Shown piece by piece: positions 28,076-38,863 of a stretch of 64,000 nt of DNA (position 1 is its first letter; each line of letters starts with the position of its first letter). A model generated the notes under the pieces. The model was given only the letters and a program-made list of their open reading frames with translations. It did not search any database and was not told where the DNA came from. A program made the translations under genes and the position numbers. The stretch comes from Aphrocallistes beatrix (lineage: Eukaryota; Porifera; Hexactinellida; Sceptrulophora; Aphrocallistidae): assembly GCA_963281255.1 (NCBI GenBank), contig OY725497.1:1364001-1428000 (forward strand), read 5' to 3'.

Positions 28076-28171
28076 ATGATTGATGCAGAATTGCCTGAGA
28101 AATTAAGCCCTAAGTTGTGCTCATATCTCACTGCTTGAGCTCGCTGCTAACTTCAAACTCGTAAAGATACC
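28076..28171 (-). repeat. inverse copy of the 12990-13115 repeat
   Basis: It runs from GACCATGATTGATGCAGAAT to AACTTCAAACTCGTAAAGAT. Its position after the OTU fragment, with related repeats before the DDE-like ORF at 21960-22440, suggests both could be ends of one 6-kb element. Confidence 0.6.
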
Positions 28172-28208
28172 TGTTATTAGACTAACTCAATGGTATTAAA
28201 TAATACAT

Positions 28209-28453
28209 ACCGTATTATTCTCAAATAGTATCCCACGATTATTAAATCTTAGCCCCATTTACCTCCTGAAGAAATATTAATATTACAGATACAAGCGAAT
28301 TTTAAACGAATATTACCGCACGAGTGAATCAAGAAATAATAGAAAGGAAGAAATTAACTTATTTTTCTAACAGGTACAAAAAAAATTAGCACCCTCTTTA
28401 GGAGGGCGATTATTCGAGGGCCGGTTACTATTCGAGTATACGTATACGGTACT
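28209..28453. mobile_element. MITE with ACCGTAT termini
   Basis: The left end is ACCGTATTATTCTCAAATAG and the right end in inverse is ACCGTATACGTATACTCGAA, both beside TA. The same terminus class appears at 16228 and at 33227-33614. Confidence 0.55.
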
Positions 28454-28566
28454 TGGATTAAATATAAACTTCCTCACATTTATTGAAATACATGCTGATA
28501 ATGTCTAATTCAAATCAGAGAGTGAAAAATATATTCCTAGAATAGGGGATTTTCCTATACTATGTA

Positions 28567-29060
28567 CAGTCGACTCTCGTTAATACGAACACGGATAAGG
28601 AGTACAATCGGATAAGAAGTACAAGTTTTGATTCCCCAACCTAATCTATGGCAAAATATATACAAACGAACTCCGGTTAACACGAACACGGATAAGACGA
28701 AATATCGGATAATAAGTACGATTTGTGGGTCCCCTTCAGTGCGTTTTCAATACTAAATACATTGGTTAATACGAACAGGTGTGTGCCTACGAGCACTTTG
28801 AATATGGTACGTAGTATGTACGTAGATAGATACTAGACAGATATTTCTCAATGAAAATACAGTCGAATCTCGTTAATACAACATGGATAATGAGTTCTCT
28901 ATTTGACAAGTACAATTTCATACTCTCACGTAGTTATCACTATGTATAGTAAGTATTTTGGACAAATGTGGCTATGTACGTACTTCGGTTAATACGTACT
29001 CCGGATAAGGAGTACAAATCTCCACGGTCCCTTGGTGTACGTGTTAACGAGAGTCGACTG
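28567..29060. mobile_element. pogo-like MITE, copy B (494 bp)
   Basis: TIRs as in copy A at 17707, TA on both sides (28565-28566, 29061-29062), and the internal third terminus at about 28860. Very few differences from copy A, so both moved recently. Confidence 0.9.
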
Positions 29061-30248
29061 TATATCAATCATAGACTCCTTTAAGTAAGGACTATAGGCG
29101 TTCAATCTCGGGTCCTGGAACTTGGGTCTATTGTTTATTATTGATATCTCGTAATCCGCTCAAGTTAGACATGGAAATGTATTATTGTTGAATAGGAATA
29201 GGAAGTCGTATTTTTAGAGTAAATTGGTCATGTTGGGTTACCTCAACTATGTGTGGAATGTGAGATATGTGGTTTTTCACACCTATTTCCACAGATTTAA
29301 GATACATTTTGATAATATTCTGACCTGTTTTAAGCACATTTTAAAGCGTTATTAATGTATGATTTTCGAAGATAATCAAGGTAGGAAACGGGTTAATTCG
29401 AAAAATTTGAACTTTTAAAATTTGAAGGTATTTAAAAGTACAATGTGTTCGGAAATTATTGGGACAAAATATATGCTTGAAGATAGCGCGGTTTTTACCT
29501 TTCTATTTATAGTATAAATAGAAAGGGAAAAACAGCAAAACTAAAAAACAATGCCCTCCGTTGCCCCTGGAATATGTCGCGTCATTTCCGGTTTAAGCCA
29601 TTTTGTGCGGGGAAACCATAAAATTCGGGGTATTTACTATAAATAGAAAAAACCCAAGCCATCCGGGGGTTTTAATATATCCTTTCGAGCCTTTCAACTA
29701 TAGATGATTTCCTATCAACAATAACATACTTGCTATGTGGGTGGAACCAACCAAATAAAATTTGATTCAATTGATTTAATACAGTGGAACTTTAAATGAC
29801 GGGACACCAAAGAGACTGCAATTAAATGACCATTTTAGTAAGTAGCCGCTATACATAGGTCACTTATCATTAAAGTTAATGTCAAGAGACAAAGTGCCAT
29901 TATAGACAGTTGCCCACTAAATATACGTAGTATATAGTAGCTGTTATTGTACTAGTAGGTCTACTGTATAGGACTTCCTATTCAACAATGACATATTTGT
30001 TTTTGCAACCAACCAAATACGAGTTTTAACCAGCATTACCATATATGAATTTTATGGTGAAATTGCATGTGATATTTTTAATTTCTTCATATTGGTTCTT
30101 GTCTATACACTTGATAAACATTATCTATACTAACACATTTAATCCTTCATCAGGTCGAGTTTAGCCAAGTATTTCTAATTATTGAATGGCTCTCTCCTGT
30201 TATTTTTTATCTAATGGCTAATAATCCGATAAACTTGCGATTTGACGT
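29061..30248. other. repeat-rich spacer without genes
   Basis: It includes a foldback-family fragment (29300-29420), a mariner-type terminus at about 29447 (CAATGTGTTCGGAAATTATT, compare 43900-43921), a hairpin TTTCTATTTATAGTATAAAT at ~29501, and a pogo-like terminus TACAGTGGAACTTTAAATGA at 29781. No coding region. Confidence 0.45.
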
Positions 30249-30626
30249 AAAACAAATTGCAATATAATCTATTCCAATAGTTTTCTACCCAGAAATAGCT
30301 ATAGAATAACATACTAAAAATATGCTACAATCTAATTAGTGGAACCTTCCAAAAATATGCTCAACAAGCCGTCGGCGCGGACAAAATTGGAAAATTTGAA
30401 AAATTTAACTTTTTCTAATTCATTTAAAAGTGGATACTTCTCATAATTTTTCGCATGATATTTTTCATAATTTTTAGCGATACTATTTAACCATATTTGG
30501 AAAAAGTTTGTGCAGAAATGTGGAAGTTTGACTTTTCAATTTTACTTGTATATTTCTTATTCATAATTTAAAAACTCAATAATTTTTTACATCCTACTTA
30601 GAATTCTTTCAGATTAAACTAGTTAG

Positions 30627-31149
30627 ATGGTCGATTGTATTTTCTGTCAACAACCGCTGTTAGATGGGTCGCAAACCAATTTGGGAGTCGAAGGATGTGA
30701 AAGTATAGCATGTGCAAGCGAAGTCCGTGGTAGCAACATTCGGGTAATTCCTGGTCAGGTAGTACACACTAAGTGCCGGAGTGATCATGTCAATCCGAAA
30801 TTATTGAACACTTTCAAGAGAAAGCTCGATATTGACTCACCCGAAAATGAGAAACTAACTGTTCTTCAAGCCTGAACCAAAGCATGGTACTAAGAAAACG
30901 CCTAGGTGTTGGAATGTGAATGAGACCAGGGCCATTCTAGGTGATGCTGTATGTGACAACTTGTTATTTGTTCATGCTATACTGGGGTGTGATACAACAT
31001 CTCGGTTTTTGGGGATTGGAAAAGGTACAGCTTTGCCACGCATTCAAAACAGTGTATATTTCCGCCAGCAGGGCGAAATATTCAGTCGTCAGAATGCTAC
31101 AAAAGATGAGATCATTAAAGCAGGTGAGAGTGTCCTCGTTACTCTATAT
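30627..31149 (+). pseudogene. HAxxGCDTTS-family protein, 5' part
   Basis: The first block (30627-30872) has CIFCQQPL, ASEVRGSNIRVIPGQVVHTK and CRSDHVNP, the Cys-containing N-terminal module of this family. A stop follows at 30873-30875; the frame then shifts. The second block has KTPRCWNVNETRAILGDAVC, LLFVHAILGCDTTSRFLGIG and KDEIIKAGESVLVTLY. These motifs recur in many uncharacterised invertebrate proteins; biochemical function is not known to me. The middle of the usual protein seems deleted. The frame runs into the TSD of the hAT at 31142-31149 and continues at 34396. Confidence 0.6.
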
Positions 31150-33138
31150 CAGGGGTTTCCAACATTTTCGAACAAGGGGCCACATTCCACTTTATTTCAC
31201 TTAAAGTACCAATGAATACTAAATGTGAACTGATAGTTTATTTGCAATTAATCAAATGAAAGTCTAATTATAGCTATAGATTACTTTATATTTGAAATTT
31301 AATGAGATGTCTGGCATTGTTTTTGCTTACACAAGTGGTCAATGTCTGCCGGTACACTTGATGTAGCGATACGGAACTATTCGCAGCAATATGTACTTCC
31401 AAACAGTGCAATGAAACGAAGTGCATGTTGTGAGAGATTTGGATAGGAAACTGAGGTAACATATTGACGATAAAATGTTTGAAGATCATGTTCAACGAAA
31501 GCCCTTTTCAAATCACTGTCACTCTGAATGTCAATTAGTTCCAATTGGAACATGGTATGACATCATTAACATCAATACTAAATGGATCTGAAAACAGTTT
31601 GAGTTCATCACAGTGTTCCCTGAAATCCGCAAACCTTTGTTCAAATTCATTGCTTAGAATTCCAATGAGTGCAGAATACTTTTCATACTTGACTGTCGTT
31701 CCATCCCTAGTACGAGGGTCACTCAATATGTTTTGAGCCTGGAATAGTTGCTTCCGTTTGATTTTGTTGGAAATTTCTAGGATTATTCACCTACCTATTA
31801 TTATCTTTGGCTTCGAGTTTGATTTCAATCGGACAAGTTTCTAAAATATTGCGATGAAGAAATTGTCTAAGATATTTTGTATTAGCATCTATGAAAACAC
31901 AACCCAAGTGTTGAATTGGGATATCTTGGAACATTTCTTTATGTTTTGCAAACGAAATTTAAATATGATAATCATAGAATCCCCCCGGATTGTGAATATA
32001 TCGCATCATTGATAATATTGAATTATCAAGAGTTTGTTCCCAACTATCATTTTTCCATAAAGAGAATAAATAAAATTCCATAGGAAATGGCTTGCAAATG
32101 TGTCGGAGTCCACAAGGACACTCCATTATATGTGGCATAATATTTTAGAAACTTGTCCGATTGAAATCAAACTCAAAGCCAAAGATAATAATAGGTAGAT
32201 GAATAATCCTAGGAATTTTCAACACAATCAAAGCAACTACTCCAGGCTCAAAACTTATCGAGTGACCCTCGTAGATAGAGTTGTGAAATGCACAACTTTC
32301 TTGTTAATCGACTGTTTCTGAATTAATTCTAATTTCTGAATGAACGCTTGTACATGCTCATACAGTTTGTTGACATATTGTTCCTTTCCTTGTAGTTTCA
32401 CATTAAGTTCCGCAAGATACTTGGTAATATCAACTAGAAATGCCAAGTCATTCAACCATTGATCATCTTCCATGAAACTTACATCTTTTTATTTGCTCTT
32501 CATAAAGGATTTTATTTCTTCAAGTAGGGAACAGAATCTGGCCAGAGTGGCCGCTCTGCTGAGCCAGCGAACATGGCTGAAATAAATGACATCGTCGTGG
32601 TCTGATCCTACCTCTAAGAAAGGCCTGGAATTGTCTGTGATTGAGTCCCTTAGATCTTATGAAATTTACTGTAGAAACAACTTTTTCCATCACATGTTTA
32701 ATCTCCAGGGTTTTTGCACACAGCTGTTGTTGGTGAATGATGCAGTGATGTGTAATGACTTCATGTGAATCCTTTATGCTTTCCTATCATCGCAGGGGCT
32801 CCATCAGTTGTTATGCCACAAACTTTGTCCAGACTTAGATTGAATTTCATCATTACATGTTTTACTTCGTTGAAAATGTCTTGCCCAGTTGTTGTGCCTT
32901 TCATCGGACATAGGTCGAGTAGTTCTTCAACGACTTCAAAACCTTTGGTGACTCCTCTTATAAATATTGCAAGTTGAGCTGTATCACACACATCTGTGCT
33001 TTCATCGATGGCAACTATAAAATTGGCAGGCACCAAGTCTGTGAATCAGAATATTTTGAATATTGGCTGCTTGGTCGTCCACTCTTCTAGCAACGGTCTG
33101 AGATGAAAGGCTGGTTCGACTTTTTGTCAGGACATATC

Positions 33139-33670
33139 CAGTGGTGTGGCTATGGGGGGGCCTAGGCCCCCCAAAATTTTTACAATTTACTAATTTAACC
33201 TACTACACTTTTTCAAATGGGCATATACCGTATTGCTTCGAATAAGCGCCCGGGCGCTTATTTATTTCGTGCACCCTTTAGACCCGGCGCTTATTCAAGC
33301 CCCGGCGCTTATTTTTTTCATTCGCTATTTTGACCCGGCGCTCTTTTTTTTGTTTGCTACATTGACTGGCACTTTTATTTTTGCCACAACTGAGAATGTT
33401 AGTTCTATTAAAAAAGGATAATGTAATGTTTCAAAAAGCACTTCTATCTATGCCACTACTGAGAATACTAGTTTGATATGATTTTCAGAGAACTAAAATG
33501 CCCCGGCGCTTATTCAAGCCCCGGCGCTTATTTATTTCGCTCACCCTTTAGACCCGGCGCTTATTCAAACCGGCGCTTATTCAAGCCCCCGGCGCTTATT
33601 CAGGGAAATACGGTATGTGGCGTCTTGATCTTGAGGCCCCCCCAAATTTTTTCACCTGGCCACGCCACTG
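33139..33670. mobile_element. hAT MITE, TSD GACATATC, inside the hAT transposase
   Basis: The left end is CAGTGGTGTGGCTATGGGGG and the right end in inverse is CAGTGGCGTGGCCAGGTGAA. GACATATC is exact at 33131-33138 and 33671-33678. Both ends match the larger hAT at 61236-62548, so this is its internally deleted relative. It carries a third-level insertion at 33227-33614. Confidence 0.92.
33227..33614. mobile_element. MITE with ACCGTATT termini, rich in GGCGCTTATT
   Basis: It starts ACCGTATTGCTTCGAATAAG, ends CTTATTCAGGGAAATACGGT, and is packed with CCCGGCGCTTATTCAAGCC units in both orientations. The relative at 61330 reads GGGCATATATGTGGCG at the same place, an empty site. TA-type duplication is likely but ambiguous in that TA run. 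Frames at 33233-33421 and 33478-33825 are repeat translations. Confidence 0.8.
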
Positions 33671-34395
33671 GACATATCACAGATGTAAATATGTCCAAAC
33701 AGTCTTTCACAAATTCTCCATCAGATAATGGTTTCCCTCTCTTCGCTATTGCTTCTGTTATCAAAAAGCTGACTTTTGTAGCTGCCTCAGAACTCTGTCT
33801 TGCAGCTTTGAAGAAAGATTGCTGACCGATCATGTTCTGTTTCAGCGAGTTCACTCGATCAATTCTCATCTGACTGTTGAGCATGTCGAAATTCCCAGCG
33901 TGTCTCGTAGAGTAATGTCGCTTGACATTGTATTCCTTAAAAACAGATATTTTCTCTTGACATATCAAGCACAATATGACCTCATTATGCTCGATTACAA
34001 AATAATCATTTGTCCAAGATCCTTTTAAAATTCGACATTCTAAATCAATTTTCCTTTTCTTGACAGTAGTCATCGGAGTAGCCATCTTTGTTTTAAGTTC
34101 AGAAATAAGAAATCAATTTCACTAGGAAAAAATTAAGGTATTTATGTATTCTTTAGATATGTTTGGAAAACATATAAATGATTGTTGAAAATTAAATAAT
34201 TCCAGTTTTGATATGGTAAACTCAAATTTATAGATTCCGCGATGTCTGGACCAAACACTGAGGCGAGAGTGGAAAACAAACAAAATTCGATTTGGTTTGT
34301 AGTCATTTGGATTTTGGCAGTTAGATCTACGTTCTTTTTATAAGGTAGGCAGGCCGGACTGAAACCTTTGGCGGGCCATAGGTTGGAAACCCTTG

Positions 34396-34770
34396 CTCTA
34401 TATAATGGAAAGCCCGGGGAAGGCATAAATAACCTCAGACTCAGACGTTTCTGTGAGAAAGTATCAGCAAGTAACACCAGCATGCAGCCTCATACCATTC
34501 CCCCCACATCTGCAGCCGCTCAATATCATAACCAACGAGTCTATCTCCAAGTCCAGGAATGGAAATCAACAAATAAGTTTTTGAATCCAGAAGACTGGGG
34601 GTGGACGATCAATGAGGGGAAATTGGCACCAATTCATACGAATCTCACGCCCGCATCACATGCACTAATGGAAGTTATCAGGTGCCATTGCAAGACAGGA
34701 TGAACGACATAGATTGTTCTACCTGGTGTGGAGAATGCAGGAAGTATATGTGCAAACATGTCTGTCTGGT
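34396..34770 (+). pseudogene. HAxxGCDTTS-family protein, 3' part
   Basis: It continues the 30627 protein after the hAT: NNLRLRRFCEKVSASNTSMQ, PHTIPPTSAAAQYHNQRVYL, QVQEW, WGWTINEGKLAPIHTNLTPA and CHCKTG, then a stop at 34701 and cysteine-bearing remnants. The PPTSAAAxYHxxRVYxQVQEW and WGW blocks are the conserved C-terminal signature of this family. Upstream of 34396 the frame belongs to the hAT end. Confidence 0.65.
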
Positions 34771-35065
34771 AGTGACGTCCAATCTGATGGAGAACTACTT
34801 GATGATTCTAATTTTTTAAAATCATTTTGACTAACATAAAACTTCAATATGCCTCTGTCTAATATACAGAGATTGGAATGTTGCAAATAATATAGCTAGT
34901 GTTAGATTGCCAACAAAACTGTTACATTACCTGTTGAGTATATTTTGGAAGGCTCCACTAATTAGATTGTAGCACATTTTTAGTATGTTATTCTATAGTT
35001 GTTTCCGGGTAGAAAACTATTGGGATAGATTCTATTGCAATTTGTTTTAGGTTAAACCATAGCCT

Positions 35066-35660
35066 ACTGTATATAAGGCCTCAGTAACTTGCGGATTTGG
35101 GACTAGGGATGCGGTAGATGGTTGAATTAATACATGAGCCGCCTTAAATCATTAACAAAGCACAATAGAGCTTAGGAATGTATTACCAGCATATATAAAT
35201 ATGGTGTCAAAGTATCCATATCCGTTGTTAAAATTTAGATTAGTCACCATATGGTTGCGCAATAGGTTATATTTGTGACAAATTTAGTGATTTTCAGAGG
35301 CCGATTAAGTGCACTTCTAGTGTTTTTGTTATAAATTTTCGCATTGAATCGAGATGTGAATGTTACTACGAAAAATTTGGAATTTTTTTCATGGAATTTT
35401 TCTACATTCCAGTGTTGCTATGGAAACGTGTTTTGATCACAGTTGGGGTCATATCTTGAAAGCCGTGATAGCTAGACATTCAAATGTAATTCCATTTGAT
35501 AGCGAATAGACTACTTCATATTAAGCGATAATATAATTTCGACGTCAAAATTCAATGGTTTACGAGATATTCGACAAATTACCAAATGTGACCAATATGA
35601 TAAATTGTCTAATAACTCGTAAACCATTGAATTTAGACAAATAAATTATTCCATAGTCCT
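35066..35660. repeat. foldback-family arm
   Basis: It carries GGGATGCGGTAGATGGTTGA, TACCAGCATATATAAATATG, ACATTCCAGTGTTGCTATGG and a short hairpin around 35580 (CGAGATATTC.. with AATAACTCG). The partner arm is at 38465-38750. The same block order occurs in the foldback at 4958. Confidence 0.65.
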
Positions 35661-38033
35661 CTGTATATAAGGCCTGCCATCTAAATCTCAAATATGGACA
35701 GGGATGCGGTCGAAGATGGAATACTAAAGTACGAATAGCGATTATTTTATTTATTATAATACTTTTAGATTAATAAGTCAAATCATAGCATTCTGTATGT
35801 TTACAGAGGGATATTATGGTAAGATTAATTTATTTCACTATCAATCATAAAATACTGAGTCTTTATTTGATTTTATATCAAATACACTCTTATATATGAC
35901 ATACGTACATAGTATTAATTGAATTACATGATACTATTAGCTGTAATAGACATACGTAGTATGTACTTCTAAAGCAAACACTTCAAATAATAAATAATAT
36001 ACAAGTAGTATAGAAAAAAGTTGGTTTCGTCAGTCACTGTCCTATTCGCTCGATGACTGTATACGACCCGATAAAACATGGTTCCATTCCATCCGACCGA
36101 GGTTCGTCTCTCAGGAAAACCATACTACCTCTCTCTACACTGTCTGTGAAGGGCTACTTTTGTAATTGCTCTTCATTTTGGACCGTTCTAGGTTAGAAAT
36201 GGCTTTAGAGTTCGCTACATCCTTTGCACTGGTGACCTCCTCCAACCATTCTTGAGCGGTAAACTTCTTTTCCAGTAGTTGGGTTAGGAAAGTAAGAAAG
36301 TTACTTAGGTTCCACTCCATACAGTACCGCGATAGGTGGTATCCCATACTGGTGCTAGGTAGGCAGTTGAGATGAAAACTGACTTCTTGTAGGATCGTAG
36401 GCTATTCATCCTTTTTAAATCCACTACGAATCTTCCTCTCGGATTGACTATCGCCTTCAGGATGAGCTGCGACGTTTCTCAATCCCAAATTTCTCAAGCG
36501 TTTCTCTAACCAATTTCCCGTCAACGTTTTGGCCTTGATCACTTAACATGACTCTTGGAGGATCATGTCTATAAATCCATCCTTGAAGCCCCGAGATACT
36601 GATTCGGCGGTCTGGTCTGCCATCGGATAAATATCCACAACCTTATATAGTAGATCAGTTAGCAAAAGGAAATATCTGTGAGTAGCAGTCGACCATGGTA
36701 GCGTTGCGATATCCTAGGCTACTGCTTGTCTTGGTTCCTCGGCAATTACAATCAGCTCAAGAGGTTCCTCAGTCGATTCTTGGGCTTATTTTTCGAGTAA
36801 ACCAGACACACCTTGCAAAAATGCTCCACATCGAGGTAAGACCCCTCCAAAAGAAGTATGAATTAACTTTTGCGACAGTTTTCGCCTGTGGGTGCGAATC
36901 ATTGTGGATTCGCATTAGGACTTCGTTTCTCAGACTGTGGTGGAGTACGACAACTTGATCGCCTCTGTGCAGAAGCCTTCCTCTGACTTGCATCCTTTTC
37001 TGTCGTTTAAACCTCTCTGAATAGATTACCCATCGTTCTCCAGCTGACTTAATGCCAAAGAAGTGCCTGTCTAAGCGTAAATCTTCTTTATTCCTCGAAA
37101 ATAATTCATTGAGATAGTATAGAAAAAGGTGACGCTCGAAATGGTCAACATCATTGTTAACACTCTGGTCTACGTCGCTAGAGAATCTGGATAAGTCATT
37201 CTCCTTTCCTTTTACATATTGAACTTCGTTTTAATCGCCTCTAGCTCCTGGATTCATCTCGAAAACTTTTGTCTCGGGTCTTTCTGCCTACCAAGCCAGC
37301 GGAGTGGGCTATGATCAGTCAAGAATATGACCTTGCGTGCTGCCATCTTTGATATCCTGGAAACATCTGACAGCAAAATTTTCCTTCTCTATACTTTCAA
37401 ACTGTAGGCTTAGACTGATCGTTTGGTTCACTCGATCTTCTTCTTTTGAATCATGTGAAAGGCGACGATGCTTGTAGAAGACTGGCTGGAGTAGTATGAA
37501 GAATATCCGGCAAGAAGCATGGAACTGACCCACTCTTTAGCTTCGGATTTGCTCGAGGGATTTCTCTGACTGTATCGTCAGCCTTTGGCACCTTGTGGGT
37601 GTATTCAATGTTATCTTCTCTAACGTGTTTGATACAAACGCATTATCTTTAAGTTCATCAATATGCCTCGATGTAGTCGAATCCATGCTTGCTTATGTTC
37701 AGGTAGGGTTTTTGAATCCGAAAACATGCGATCTCTGGTCTGTAATCGATTTTGAAACTGGGAGCTGAGCACGTATTTTGCATTCATATATGAATGAATA
37801 ATTGCTAATAAATTTATTAAAAGACAAAGGATTAGTAATAAATAATATGAAAGCATGATATCAATATGAGAATTGCAAAGCCAGGAAAGAAGTACCTAAA
37901 ATATTTTTAGAAAGTGTGGTTAATTTTAAACCTCATAGTTGATACATTTAATTTTGGTTTAACAATAAATCCATCTTCGACCGCATCCCTGGTCTATTTT
38001 TGAGATTCAGATGGCAGGCCTTATATACAGAGG
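35661..38033. mobile_element. 2.4-kb inverted-repeat-bounded segment holding gypsy pol
   Basis: The block from AAGGCCTGCCATCTAAATCT to CGGTCGAAGATGG (35665-35725) is matched in inverse at 37975-38033. The arms belong to the foldback family, and the interior is mostly a decayed Ty3/gypsy pol. Which element inserted into which cannot be told by eye. Confidence 0.55.
36010..37560 (-). pseudogene. Ty3/gypsy retrotransposon pol remnant (RNase H, integrase)
   Basis: Reading from 37560 downward: a reverse-transcriptase end/RNase H part with SLQFESIEKENFAVRCF and FLTDHSPLRWLGRQKDP; an integrase zinc-binding part with HNDSHPQAKTVAKVNSYFFW; the integrase core with WSTATHRYFLLLTDLLYKVV and YPMADQTAESVSRGF; then HPEGDSQSE and a tail. 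Many stops and shifts. No LTRs were recognised at either side. The fragment lacks gag, protease and most of the reverse transcriptase. Confidence 0.8.
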
Positions 38034-38035
38034 AC

Positions 38036-38463
38036 TGTTGCATGAAAAAATGCCCCCCCCCCCGTGAAAAAATGCCCCCACCATGGATATTCATGTAATA
38101 TGGGGGGGGGGAAATTTAATGGAGTTAGCGTGAAAAATTGCCCCCCCGTGAAAAAATGCCCCCCACCATGGATATTCTAAAGTATGCCAATGCTTATACA
38201 AAACATTTTGAATGCTATTTGGCTTCTATTCGTTTACTAGAGCATTGCAAATCAACAAACTAGTCGTGTGAAGTAATAACAATGACTTTCATAAATGTAT
38301 CGTATATAAATAGTATCAGCAATATTTAGTGTTAAACTCAAGAATATCCATGGTGGGGGCAATTTTTCACGCTAACTCCATTAAATTTTGCCCCCCCATA
38401 TTACATGAATATCCATGGTGGGGGCATTTTTTCACGGGGGGGGCATTTTTTCATGCAACAGGG
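38036..38463. mobile_element. palindromic MITE, poly-C blocks
   Basis: The ends are TTGCATGAAAAAATGCCCCC and its inverse. Further in, CACCATGGATATTCATGTAA and its inverse continue the pairing. It lies between AGGACTG and AGGGCTA. No coding capacity. Confidence 0.65.
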
Positions 38464-38863
38464 CTATGATTATACTATAACTTAATAGGAAATAGTCTAT
38501 TCGCTATCAAATGGAATTACATTTAAATGTCTAGCTCTTGCGGTTTTCAAGATATAACCCCGACTGAACAAAACACGTTTCCATAGCAACACTGGAATGT
38601 AGCAAAATTCCATGAAAAATTTTTTTCGTATAATTATCCCATTCACATCTCAGTTCTTTGCGAAAATTTTATAATAAAAACACTTAGAAGTGCACCTAAA
38701 CGACCTCAGAATACCACTAATGGTATAAAAACGCAAATTCGCTCAAAAACCAGTCAAATTTGAATAAATTGAGTATAGCCTTTCGAATTAGAATTGATGA
38801 TTTTCCATTCGAAGATAGTACATTTGCTATATTAACTAGAGCTAAATTCGAGTTTTAACCAAC

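Larger units (their letters stand above)
31290..34085 (-). pseudogene. hAT transposase, GTF2IRD2/Charlie-related, decayed
   Basis: The N-terminus starts at 34085 (MATPMTTVKKRKIDLECRIL) and has a BED-like zinc finger: CLICQEKISVFKEYNVKRHY followed by STRHAGNFD. It continues with QQSFFKAARQ and RGKPLSDGEFVKDCLDIFTS to 33679, where a MITE interrupts it. Later blocks are FIVAIDESTDVCDTAQLAIF and KVCGITTDGAPAMIGKHKGF (33036-32761; the catalytic-core DEST and TDGA motifs), WLNDLAFLVDITKYLAELN (from 32473), and the end ALFGSTYCCE near 31395 with a stop after it. Numerous frameshifts and stops leave it inactive. The layout matches domesticated GTF2IRD2-type hAT proteins. Confidence 0.8.
31150..34395 (-). 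mobile_element. hAT element, 3.2 kb, TSD CTCTATAT
   Basis: The left end is CAGGGGTTTCCAACATTTTC and the right end in inverse is CAAGGGTTTCCAACCTATGG. The octamer CTCTATAT is exact at 31142-31149 and 34396-34403. Removing the element and one TSD copy restores the host frame (VTLY to NGKPGEG). It encodes a transposase on the minus strand and is interrupted by a hAT MITE at 33139-33670. Confidence 0.93.
30249..35065 (+). mobile_element. TIR element encoding a HAxxGCDTTS-family protein
   Basis: The inverted ends are about 30249-30366 and 34940-35050; shared text includes AAAACAAATTGCAATA and ACATACTAAAAATRTGCTAC. Between them lie two pieces of one protein, separated by a hAT (31150-34395). Removing the hAT leaves about 1.57 kb. 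Outer boundaries are uncertain because foldback-family sequence joins on the right. Confidence 0.55.

Noticed and set aside
28209..28453. GCGAT-rich segment as promoter or CpG island
   Set aside because: Better explained as MITE termini with TA flanks.
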